The position numbers and the translations under genes were made by a program. Below are positions 16,810 through 24,973 of a stretch of DNA of 64,000 nt, piece after piece. Under the pieces are notes generated by a model. It did not search any database and was not told the origin of the DNA. It saw only the letters and a program-made list of their open reading frames with translations. The stretch is from Nitrospira sp. GTDB taxonomy: Bacteria; Nitrospirota; Nitrospiria; Nitrospirales; Nitrospiraceae. The stretch covers positions 24,406-88,405 of the forward strand of contig JAJONL010000011.1 in assembly GCA_021323395.1 (NCBI GenBank), written 5' to 3'. Positions within the stretch are counted from its first letter, which is position 1. Every line of letters begins with the position of its first letter.

Positions 16810-17387
16810 CAACCATCCTGGCACGACCGGTCTGGTGCGCAGTGATTCTGGCCTGCGCCTCGGCCTATCAGCTGCAGGCGAAAGATATTTCTCCGCCGGC
16901 TGGTATTTCCCCGGAAAGAGTGGCGGACTACGTGCACGCCGTACTGGATGCCGACCGCACGATCTACACCAATCAAGTCGTCAACCGGATGCAGGCCAAA
17001 GGCATCGTGTCTGCCGTGGAACATTGGGAACATGAAAATGCCCTGCCCCTCCCGGCGCAATTTCTCCAACATTCAGGGAAACTCGTGGCCGAGTCCGGGC
17101 GAGGGATTCGTTATCGTCTCATCAGCCTCTGGCCGGTCTATCAGCGAAATGCACCCGCCACCGAATTAGAACGGCGCGCGCTGGAGAGTTTTGCGCAGAC
17201 TCCCGATCGTCCCTTTACCGGCATTGTGTCGAGTGGCCGCAAACAATATTTCCAGGCCATCTATTCAGACCGTGCGATTTCCGACGCCTGCGTCAAATGC
17301 CATAACAGCCACCCGCTCAGCCCGAAACGCGACTTTAAGCTCAACGATGTCATGGGGGGGATGACGATCACAATTCCGTTGGACTGA
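16794..17387 (+). CDS. DUF3365 (Tll0287-like) haem-binding protein
   Basis: This 197-residue exported protein has a signal peptide (about residues 1-29, ending near YQLQAKD) and a single CVKCH c-type haem motif near residue 165, followed by SHPLSP. The domain has the outline of Tll0287/DUF3365 proteins, in which the haem is proposed to serve a redox or gas-sensing role. Its overlap with the dCache kinase gene suggests that it supplies a periplasmic redox signal to that kinase. The end DVMGGMTITIPLD is typical of this family, where the domain often precedes a kinase in one polypeptide. Confidence 0.8.
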   Translation: MRSILTTILARPVWCAVILACASAYQLQAKDISPPAGISPERVADYVHAVLDADRTIYTNQVVNRMQAKGIVSAVEHWEHENALPLPAQFLQHSGKLVAESGRGIRYRLISLWPVYQRNAPATELERRALESFAQTPDRPFTGIVSSGRKQYFQAIYSDRAISDACVKCHNSHPLSPKRDFKLNDVMGGMTITIPLD

Positions 17388-17705
17388 CGCGGCAACGAGG
17401 CCTCAAGACGATAAAACCAACGCGTGAGAGGCCGTCACCGGCGCTTATTCCAGCCAAGGCGGAGGATCCTTTGACTGCCGAGCAGTCTCTCGACTGTCCG
17501 CCGCAAATCTTTATCCAGTTTCCGCCCCTCGTGGTGGGCTCAGTACAACAACCGAATGTCGCCGCATGAGGCATGATGAGGATTGTATCGAAATGAGACC
17601 ACCCGGTTGGCGTGGCGCCGAGAGCGGCGGCACCGACAACAACGGACATGATGGAACGGCGGATGGAAATCGACTCGCTGGGTCAGACGGAACCGGCCGG
17701 ACGCA
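17388..17705. other. Intergenic region between convergent genes
   Basis: No gene is supported in these 318 bases between the haem protein and the bactofilin, which converge here. Short open frames on both strands lack ribosome sites and recognisable residues. No clear terminator hairpin was found. Confidence 0.5.
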
Positions 17706-18146
17706 TCAGGCATTTTCGCCCAACGCCGCCAGTGCCTTGGGACGCTGGGATGAAATCTCTCGCACATTGCCGGGAAGTTTCTGCGCGTCATCGCCCCACG
17801 AGGCCACGCCCATATCCGACAGGCCTTGAAACTTCGCCCCATCTTCCATGGAAAACGCCGGGGCATGGACCTCGCCGACGAGCATGCCTGTTTTCAACAG
17901 TTGCAGACGTTCGGTCACCATCACGGTCGCCTTGACTTTTCCACTGCAGATAATCGTCCCCGCATGGATCGTCCCCTGCACGACCCCGTCTTCGCCGATG
18001 ACGACGGTCCCCGTGGTATGGAGATCTCCCTCCAGCCGGCCGTCGATACGGACCGTCCCCTCCACCCGCATCTCGCCCTTCAGCAACACGCCCTTGGCCA
18101 GTAAAGTAATGTTGTCGTTCTCCACAAAACCGGACTTCTTCATCAT
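17706..18146 (-). CDS. Bactofilin-family cytoskeletal protein
   Basis: This 146-residue protein has the repetitive beta-helix pattern of bactofilins: ITLLAKGVLLKGEMRVEGTV, then IDGRLEGDLHTTGTVVIGED, GTIHAGTIICSGKVKATVMV and GMLVGEVHAPAFSMEDGAKF. Bactofilins polymerise without nucleotides and recruit envelope-modifying enzymes. The start at 18146 has an AAGGAG site. The neighbouring PBP1B gene is read in the same direction and lies just upstream, which fits a role in cell-wall synthesis. Confidence 0.88.
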   Translation of the reverse strand: MMKKSGFVENDNITLLAKGVLLKGEMRVEGTVRIDGRLEGDLHTTGTVVIGEDGVVQGTIHAGTIICSGKVKATVMVTERLQLLKTGMLVGEVHAPAFSMEDGAKFQGLSDMGVASWGDDAQKLPGNVREISSQRPKALAALGENA

Positions 18147-18232
18147 CACGAGCTCCTTGTCGCACACAGTGGCGGATGAACTGAAGGACCATCCCAACAT
18201 GAAGCGAGCCTACACCAGCTTTTTGATCGGTT

Positions 18233-20572
18233 CTAGGAAAAACCAAAACTACGCCTCAACCGTTCCCAGAATCCGCTGCCATGCACCTCGCAATAGCCGG
18301 TAGGTTCCGTGCCTTCGATAAACAGTTCCGTCGTTCGCTGCGGACATTTGGAGGTGGCCAGTTGACCGGTCTTGGGATCGATGTCGCGCATGACCACCGC
18401 CGAAGGCGTCGCAACCTGGCGCGGCGCGGCCGGCACGATCCGGCGCATGAATTCCACCCACATGGGCAGCGCTGCCTGCGCCCCCGTCAGGTTCAACGCC
18501 TCTTCATCATCAAATCCCACCCACACCCCGAGGACGACGTCGGAGGTGTACCCGACGAACCAGGCATCGCGATACCCGTCCGTCGTGCCGGTCTTTCCCG
18601 CCACGCTGCTCCGGAGACCCATGGCCTTCGCTTTCGAGGCGGTCCCGCGTTCGACTACCCCCGTGAGCATCGAGGTCATAACAAACGTGGCTTGTGCCGA
18701 TACCGCCTGATGCCGTTCCGGCGTATGACGCCAGGCCGGATCTCCTTCCGGCGTGATAAGAGCCTGGGCAGCCGTCGGAGCGACAAACACTCCCCCATAG
18801 GCCAGGGCGCCATATGCCGCTGTCATCTCCAGGAGCGACACGCCGGAGGTGCCGAGAGCGAGAGAGAGGTTGTCGCTCAATGGGCTGCGGATGCCCAAAC
18901 TTCGGGCCAGCTGGAGGATGCGTTTCGTCCCCACCGTCTGCGCCACCTTCACTGCCGGGACATTCAACGATTGTTCCAGGGCGGTCCTGAGCGACACCGT
19001 GCCGTGAAACCGATGGTCGTAATTCTGCGGCGCCCACACACCGGCGCGGGATTCGAACGTCACCGGCTCATCGACAAGCAGCGTCGCCGGCGTAATCGCC
19101 TGGCCACCGGTCAATTCGTGGCGAGCGTCCAGTGCCGCGAGATACACCAGCGGCTTGAACAACGAACCTGGTTGACGCTTCGCTTGTACGGCCCGATTGA
19201 ACTGACTGGTGCGATACTCGCGACTCCCCACCATCGCAAGGATGGCCCCGCTCATCGGATCGAGCGCGACCAGTGCGCCCTGTACCGGATCGGCGTGGCT
19301 CGTTAACGCAGGATAGGCCGTTTCCAGTTTCGTGAGTCCGCTTCCCAACGTCTCCACGGCCAGCCGCTGCAGAATCGGATCGAGCGTCGTATAGACCCTG
19401 ACGCCATCGGGAAGCGGCGCGCCGGTCGTCTCTTCCATTTGTCGCAACAGATAATCGACGAAGAAGGGCGCATCCGCCAGGGTATCTTGGGGCGGCAAGA
19501 CTCGCACCGGCGACATCACCGCCAGTTTCCATTCATTGTCCGCCAACAGTTCCTGGCTATGCAGCCTTCCCAATACGACATCGCGACGGTGCTTCGCGAG
19601 GGTGGGATTTCTGATCGGCGAATAGGTATTGGGGCCCTTGATCATTCCCACCAGCAGAGCGGCTTCCTCCAGGCTGAGCGCACTCATGCGCTTCCCGAAA
19701 TACCGGTGGGCCGCCTCCCCCACCCCATAGATAGAGACCGACCCCACCTGGCCGAGATAGATCTCGTTCACATAACTTTCGAGAATCGCTTTCTTCGGAT
19801 ACTTCGCCTCCAGCACGAGCGCCGCGATGGATTCCCTTAGCTTTCTGCCAAAGGTGCGTTGCGGAGAATAGAAGAGATTCTTGGCCAACTGTTGGGTAAT
19901 GGTGCTCCCGCCCTGAATGACCGTTCCGCGGGCCAGATTCGTCCACACCGCTCGGGCCACGGCCACCGGATCGAGACCGGGATGGCTGAAAAACCGCCGA
20001 TCCTCGATCGCCAGCAACACATCGATGAACCGGGCCGGCATCTCGTCATATGACACCCACTCCCGAACCTGCCGGGAGACCCCGCGTAATCCGCTGATCA
20101 GTTGCGGCTCAAGATAGGCAGGGAACAGCTCGTCGCCATGCTCGATCGAGAGCACTTTCGCAACCCTCCCCTGATCAAGGAGCAATCGCGCGGGAACGGG
20201 CCGTAGATGAAGGTCCGTAAACTCATGCAGGTAAATATCGATTGCGGCAGCCGTGACGCGATAGTCCCCCGGTACGCGCACCGGCGACTCGACGGCGCGA
20301 TAGCCGAGCTGATTGAGGCGCTCGAGGAGGTGCGATGAGGCGATGTCGAGATCGGGCTTGAGGAGAAACGGCGCGCCGTAAATAAGACGAGGAGGATGGT
20401 CGTCGCCCGTAGGCAAGGCGAGGCTGGCCGATAAGTACAGGCCATAGGTCAACGCCATTCCCGCGGCCAGCGCGGCCATGCCAAGCAAGGCCAGCACCCC
20501 GCGCAGGACCCAGCGTCTGCCGAACGTCACGTCCACATCCCCATTCCGGCGAGCATACGCGATCCCATGCAC
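18233..20572 (-). CDS. mrcB: Penicillin-binding protein 1B (bifunctional peptidoglycan synthase)
   Basis: This 779-residue protein has a short cytoplasmic tail, a membrane anchor (about residues 24-50), a UB2H-like segment and a GT51 glycosyltransferase domain (AIEDRRFFSHPGLDP, GGSTITQQLAKNL). A transpeptidase domain follows, with SLFKPL (SxxK serine), SLN and KTGTTDGYRDAW. It polymerises lipid II and crosslinks the glycan in the periplasm. The start is a GTG at 20572. It is divergent from the FadL-type gene and lies upstream of the bactofilin gene. Confidence 0.93.
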   Translation of the reverse strand: MHGIAYARRNGDVDVTFGRRWVLRGVLALLGMAALAAGMALTYGLYLSASLALPTGDDHPPRLIYGAPFLLKPDLDIASSHLLERLNQLGYRAVESPVRVPGDYRVTAAAIDIYLHEFTDLHLRPVPARLLLDQGRVAKVLSIEHGDELFPAYLEPQLISGLRGVSRQVREWVSYDEMPARFIDVLLAIEDRRFFSHPGLDPVAVARAVWTNLARGTVIQGGSTITQQLAKNLFYSPQRTFGRKLRESIAALVLEAKYPKKAILESYVNEIYLGQVGSVSIYGVGEAAHRYFGKRMSALSLEEAALLVGMIKGPNTYSPIRNPTLAKHRRDVVLGRLHSQELLADNEWKLAVMSPVRVLPPQDTLADAPFFVDYLLRQMEETTGAPLPDGVRVYTTLDPILQRLAVETLGSGLTKLETAYPALTSHADPVQGALVALDPMSGAILAMVGSREYRTSQFNRAVQAKRQPGSLFKPLVYLAALDARHELTGGQAITPATLLVDEPVTFESRAGVWAPQNYDHRFHGTVSLRTALEQSLNVPAVKVAQTVGTKRILQLARSLGIRSPLSDNLSLALGTSGVSLLEMTAAYGALAYGGVFVAPTAAQALITPEGDPAWRHTPERHQAVSAQATFVMTSMLTGVVERGTASKAKAMGLRSSVAGKTGTTDGYRDAWFVGYTSDVVLGVWVGFDDEEALNLTGAQAALPMWVEFMRRIVPAAPRQVATPSAVVMRDIDPKTGQLATSKCPQRTTELFIEGTEPTGYCEVHGSGFWERLRRSFGFS

Positions 20573-20622
20573 GAAATCACATCCGCTCGATCGCTCGGCT
20601 CAGATCGGGTGTCGTTCCAAGC

Positions 20623-20651
20623 TTGACAAACACTCTTCGGTCCCCTTAGAT
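20623..20651 (+). promoter_or_regulatory. Sigma-70-type promoter of the FadL-type gene
   Basis: TTGACA (20623-20628) and TTAGAT (20646-20651) are separated by exactly 17 bases. Transcription would begin near 20658. The -10 box overlaps the in-frame ATG at 20650, so that ATG cannot be the translation start; this supports the ATG at 20713. Confidence 0.65.
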
Positions 20652-20712
20652 GGGCGCCAATCTGAGAGCCTACGCCCTAGTACCTAGAACCGTTCTCGCG
20701 AGGAATGCGCCG

Positions 20713-22200
20713 ATGCATACAAATTATCCGCTCGATGGCAGGGAGACACGAACCTTGCGCATGCGTCATGCATTGCAGCCATGCGCCGCAGACGATCTTC
20801 CCGTTCCATCCTGCTCGCGAAAGTGCGCCTCAGCCGGGCCCCGCTTCCTAGCCTGGGGGGTCCTCATGGCCACGATGCTGGCCATTGTTCCCCTGCCGGC
20901 CTTGGCGGGAAGTTTTCGCCTCTATGATCACAGCGCCTCGGCCACGGGTCAGGCGTCCGCCTTCACAGCCCAAGCCGACGATGCCTCCGCGGGGTACTAC
21001 AACCCGGCCGGCATGACCCAACTCCGCGGGGTGCAACTCTCGGCCGGCACGTCGCTCATCGGCGGCGCCCTGTCATTTCAAAATGCGGCCGGCGCTCAAA
21101 CGAACGGCGATTTGCGTGGCAGCGTGGCGCTTCCGCCCCCCTCGAACTTCTACCTCACTGCCAACTTGAAAGATCTCGGGATCGGGTCGTTCGACAGCAC
21201 GACCGTCGGCCTGGCCGTCTTCAATCCCTTCGGCACGTTGACGCGCTGGCCTGACAGCGGCCCCTTCGCCACCGCCACCACGAAGGCGGCCCTCGAACTC
21301 ATCGACATTCGCCCTTCCATCGCCTTCAGACCGCTTCCGGATGTGGCCATCGGTTTAGGAGCGGACATCTACACATTTTCAGGAGCCTTCGGCGAAGGAC
21401 AGGTGGAACGACAGTTTCGGTGGCCTGGCGGCCTCGGCATCCCGGCGGGGACCGGCATGGAATTGAATGGACGTGACACGGCTGCGGGATTCAATGCCAG
21501 CCTGCTCTATACCCCATTGCGAAATGAAGACGGACTTCCGCTGGTCAATATTGGGCTCCTCTATCGCAGCCAGGCCACGCTTCATCTTCATGGGCAGCTG
21601 CTCGCCGGCGGCGCCCCTGTTGCGGATGCCCGCACCACCGTCGTGCTCCCGCAAATCCTGACGGGAGGTATCGCCATATGGCCGGTTCGCGATCGGGATC
21701 GTGAATGGAAATTGGAATTGGATGTTGACTACACCGGCTGGAAATCGGTTCGTCATCTGGATACAACCCTTTCCAACGGGCTCACCATCCCGACCCCCGC
21801 CAATTGGACGAGCGGCTATACGGTCATGATCGGCACCGAATACAAATGGCTCAGGCCACAGCCGCTGCCCGATTGGGATATCGCGTTGCGCGCCGGCTAC
21901 TGGCATGGTCAGAAAGCGATCCCGGACCAGACGTACAACCCTGCTATTCCCGATGGCGATCAACATGCCCTCTCCACCGGTATCGGGTTCATGTGCCGGG
22001 ACAAGGGCAGGTTTTTCGGCGTGCTGCCCTGTGGCGGATCGGATAAGGCTTTCAGCCCCAAAGGGTTCGGCATCGATCTGGCGTACCAGGCGATCCTGTA
22101 TGAAGCGCGCACCATTGCCGGCAATGTCAATCCGACCGTCAACGGAACCTACCGCAGCACGCTGCATGTGGGCTCGCTCAATCTGCGAGTGAATTTTTAG
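20713..22200 (+). CDS. Outer-membrane transport protein, OmpP1/FadL/TodX family
   Basis: This protein of about 495 residues has an N-terminal hydrophobic segment (LMATMLAIVPLPALAG) ending in a signal cleavage site. The diagnostic mature N-terminus GSFRLYDHSASATGQASAFT then DASAGYYNPAGM follows, and a beta-barrel ends in LRVNF with the terminal Phe needed for outer-membrane insertion. FadL-type channels move hydrophobic compounds across the outer membrane. The start at 20713 has a GAGG site and fits the promoter; the pre-sequence before the hydrophobic part is long, so an ATG nearer 20866 is also possible. Confidence 0.85.
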   Translation: MHTNYPLDGRETRTLRMRHALQPCAADDLPVPSCSRKCASAGPRFLAWGVLMATMLAIVPLPALAGSFRLYDHSASATGQASAFTAQADDASAGYYNPAGMTQLRGVQLSAGTSLIGGALSFQNAAGAQTNGDLRGSVALPPPSNFYLTANLKDLGIGSFDSTTVGLAVFNPFGTLTRWPDSGPFATATTKAALELIDIRPSIAFRPLPDVAIGLGADIYTFSGAFGEGQVERQFRWPGGLGIPAGTGMELNGRDTAAGFNASLLYTPLRNEDGLPLVNIGLLYRSQATLHLHGQLLAGGAPVADARTTVVLPQILTGGIAIWPVRDRDREWKLELDVDYTGWKSVRHLDTTLSNGLTIPTPANWTSGYTVMIGTEYKWLRPQPLPDWDIALRAGYWHGQKAIPDQTYNPAIPDGDQHALSTGIGFMCRDKGRFFGVLPCGGSDKAFSPKGFGIDLAYQAILYEARTIAGNVNPTVNGTYRSTLHVGSLNLRVNF

Positions 22201-22314
22201 GGTTGGACCTGCCGCAATCATGGTACAGTACGTGAAATCACCTGGCGTTCCCCTGTCGTGACGAGGACGTTCCCGCCCGACGTCCCGTAATTTTTTGTCG
22301 AGCGAGGCCTGTGC

Positions 22315-24675
22315 ATGGATCGCCCCCCCCACACCGATCTCCTGTCGCCGCTACAAGCCGAACAAGTGCGGGTTCTGTATCGCACTATGCCCACAGGGGT
22401 GCTGGTGAGTGCCGTCAACGCCGCCATTCTTGCCGCAGTGGTCTGGCCGGTCGTTCCTCATCAATCTCTAGTTTTGTGGGTCCTCATCATGTGGATCTCG
22501 GCGGGAGCCAGGGCCCTGTTGATCATGAATTACCGTCGGGGAGTCCCTTCATCCTGGCAAGCAGCCGACTGGCACCGCTGGATGCTGGTCAGTACCACTC
22601 TCTCGGGCCTGGGATGGGGCAGCAGCGTCTATTTCTTTACGCCTGAAATTCCCTTTCCCTACGAAGTGGTGCAGATGTTCGTCTTAGGAGGCATGACGGC
22701 CGGGGCGATTTCCCTCTTCTCGGTCTCTTTCACCCTGTTCCTTTCTTACGCCTTGGCCTTAGCCCTCCCTCTTCTCGCCCACTTGTTTCTCAGCGGCCAC
22801 GAATTCCATTCGATCATGGGGCTCATGGGCACCCTCTTTCTCTTCGCCACGATCCTTTCAGCCTGGAACTTCCATCGCGTGATCCTCGCCTCCATGAGCT
22901 TGCGACTTGAAAACCTCTCTCTCATTCAATCCCTGACGACCCGAACAGAGGCAGTGGAGCGATTGAATCAGGAGATCACCAAAGAAATCCACGAACGACG
23001 AATGATGGAAGAGCAACTACGGACCACCCAAAGCGGGCTTGAACAACGGATCGCCGAACGCACCGTCGACCTGGCGCAAGCCAATGCTCGCCTGCAGGAC
23101 GCCGTGCAGGAGCATCGGCGTACCGAAACCGCCCTCCTCTCCAGTGAACAGCGGTTCAACCACCTCACCGACAATCTCAACCAGGGCGTTTGGTTCGCCC
23201 GGGCGCAACCCCCCCAGGTTCTCTACGTCAACCGGGCGTTTGAACGAATTTGGGGTATTCCCGCCGAACGTTTTTACGAAGATCCGACACTCTGGCGGAA
23301 TTGCATTCATCCGGATGACCACCGGCTCGTCACCCAAGCGTACGACGCAGAAATAGCCAATCCAACCGGACACGATCTGCAGCGTCTCTATCGCATCGTG
23401 CGTCCCGACGGACAAATCCGGTGGATTCACGACCGGATGGTCATCCACCATACTCCCACCGGTGAAGTCGACAGTTTGAGCGGCATCACCGAAGACATTA
23501 CGGATGCCCGTGAACTGGAAGATCAGTTGCGGCAAGCGCAGAAGATGGAGGCCGTCGGACGGTTGGCAGGAGGGGTGGCGCACGACTTCAACAATGTCAT
23601 GACCGTCATCCTCGGGTATAGCGCAGTCCTGCTGCAGGAGCTGAATCAGAATTCGTCGGCCCGTCACTTCGTTCAGGAAATCCAGCGCGCCGGCGAACGT
23701 TGCGCGGCCCTCACCGGCCAATTGTTGGCCTTCAGCCGCAAGCAGATGCTTCACCCCGTCTCGCTGGACCTTCATCGGGTCATTCAGGACCTCGTGGCGC
23801 TGTTGAAAAGCCTCATCGGCGAACACATCACGATCGTGCTCCGGCTCGACTCCACCCCGCGCTGGGTCAAGGTCGACGCGGTCCAGCTCGAACAGGTCCT
23901 GCTCAATTTGGCGGTCAATGCCCGCGATGCGATGCCGCACGGGGGCACGTTAACCATCGACACGCGTCAGGTATTCCCCGACCAGGTGTGGGGGCAGGGA
24001 CAGACCCCGCGCAACGCTCGCACCTATGTGCGATTGCGCGTGCACGACACGGGGGCCGGCATCGATCCGGCCGCCAAGACCAAGATCTTCGAGCCCTTCT
24101 TCACGACCAAACCCGTGGGACAAGGAACCGGGCTCGGCTTGTCGACGGTCTATGGCATCGTCCACCAGAGCGGCGGAACGATCAGAGTCGAGAGCGCCGT
24201 GGGACAGGGCACCACTATGACCGTATTTCTGCCGGAGGTGGCTGCCTCAGACGCTGTGCTTCTCCCCGCTTCGCCCGAGGTCAACAGCCGGCCGGGAACG
24301 GAAGTCATCCTTCTGGTTGAGGACGAACCGTCGGTGCGGCTGTTGACCCAGCACATTCTCCGAACGCATGGCTATACGGTGCATGAAGCGGAAGACGGCT
24401 TCCGCGCGCTGGATCTGATTCGTCGAAGCAGCCTGCACATCGATTTGGTCGTGACTGATTTAGTGATGCCGGGCATGAATGGAAAAGAATTGGCCATGCG
24501 CCTCCGAGGCCATTTCGGGGCCCTAAAAGTTCTCTATATGTCGGGCTATAGCGACAACACTCCGGTGACGGGTGACGAGTCGCAGGGCCAGGCCACATTT
24601 CTACAGAAACCCTTCTCGCCCGAAGATCTGATTCACAAGGTGCACGAGATTCTTCACGCGAGTTCTCCTGCTTGA
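22315..24675 (+). CDS. Hybrid histidine kinase: membrane-PAS-HisKA-HATPase-REC
   Basis: This 786-residue protein starts with about six membrane helices (residues 25-190) and a coiled coil. A PAS domain (FNHLTDNLNQGVWFARAQPP to ITEDITDARELEDQ), an H-box (GRLAGGVAHDFNNVMTVILG), ATPase motifs (HDTGAGI, GQGTGLGLSTVYGIV) and a C-terminal receiver (ILLVEDEPSVR, the Asp in DLVVTDLVMPGMNG, LQKPFSPEDL) follow. The fused receiver suggests phosphorelay or self-regulation. Its signal is unknown. It stands alone; the downstream DNA is repeat-rich. Confidence 0.88.
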   Translation: MDRPPHTDLLSPLQAEQVRVLYRTMPTGVLVSAVNAAILAAVVWPVVPHQSLVLWVLIMWISAGARALLIMNYRRGVPSSWQAADWHRWMLVSTTLSGLGWGSSVYFFTPEIPFPYEVVQMFVLGGMTAGAISLFSVSFTLFLSYALALALPLLAHLFLSGHEFHSIMGLMGTLFLFATILSAWNFHRVILASMSLRLENLSLIQSLTTRTEAVERLNQEITKEIHERRMMEEQLRTTQSGLEQRIAERTVDLAQANARLQDAVQEHRRTETALLSSEQRFNHLTDNLNQGVWFARAQPPQVLYVNRAFERIWGIPAERFYEDPTLWRNCIHPDDHRLVTQAYDAEIANPTGHDLQRLYRIVRPDGQIRWIHDRMVIHHTPTGEVDSLSGITEDITDARELEDQLRQAQKMEAVGRLAGGVAHDFNNVMTVILGYSAVLLQELNQNSSARHFVQEIQRAGERCAALTGQLLAFSRKQMLHPVSLDLHRVIQDLVALLKSLIGEHITIVLRLDSTPRWVKVDAVQLEQVLLNLAVNARDAMPHGGTLTIDTRQVFPDQVWGQGQTPRNARTYVRLRVHDTGAGIDPAAKTKIFEPFFTTKPVGQGTGLGLSTVYGIVHQSGGTIRVESAVGQGTTMTVFLPEVAASDAVLLPASPEVNSRPGTEVILLVEDEPSVRLLTQHILRTHGYTVHEAEDGFRALDLIRRSSLHIDLVVTDLVMPGMNGKELAMRLRGHFGALKVLYMSGYSDNTPVTGDESQGQATFLQKPFSPEDLIHKVHEILHASSPA

Positions 24676-24689
24676 TCTACTTGACAGGC

Positions 24690-24753
24690 CTAGCCCAGAT
24701 TATTCATGAATGCCGTCGCGAGTCGTTCGAGACCGAAGCCGGGGCTTCTCGCA
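24690..24753 (+). repeat. Family D intergenic repeat, copy 1
   Basis: CTAGCCCAGATTATTCATGA begins a stretch of about 62 bp, continuing through ATGCCGTCGCGAGTCGTTCG to GGGGCTTCTCGCA. It is nearly identical to 45261-45328 in the same direction, the second copy having a three-base insertion and a few substitutions. Confidence 0.75.
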
Positions 24754-24973
24754 CGTAAGGCCGACGTAGGCGTACGTGCAGTCCGGCGAGGAGGCCGAAC
24801 GAGAAAGCTAGGAGCCTTCCGATTAATCCTTCGTCGCGAGGCGAAGGAGTGGCGGCAGATGTTAGGCCGCAGGCTTGAAAAAACCGGAAGCGTATTCGCT
24901 GAATACGTTGAGGAATTTTTCGAGCCGAGAACGACGCAGATGCCCGGAGATCATTCGCCGTAGCAGAATGGCA
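24754..24973. repeat. Degenerate intergenic repeat region
   Basis: No gene is seen. The stretch has a perfect 7-bp hairpin CGTATTC-GCT-GAATACG (24891-24907) followed by GTTGAGGAATTTTTCGAGCC. With CTTGAAAAAACCGGAAG before it, this looks like a diverged family A element with its central hairpin. GCGTACGTGCAGTCCGGCGA resembles a decayed family C unit. Confidence 0.5.

Noticed and set aside
17368..17649. Minus-strand frame of about 93 codons near the bactofilin
   Set aside because: It overlaps the end of the haem protein gene on the other strand, has no ribosome site and no recognisable sequence.
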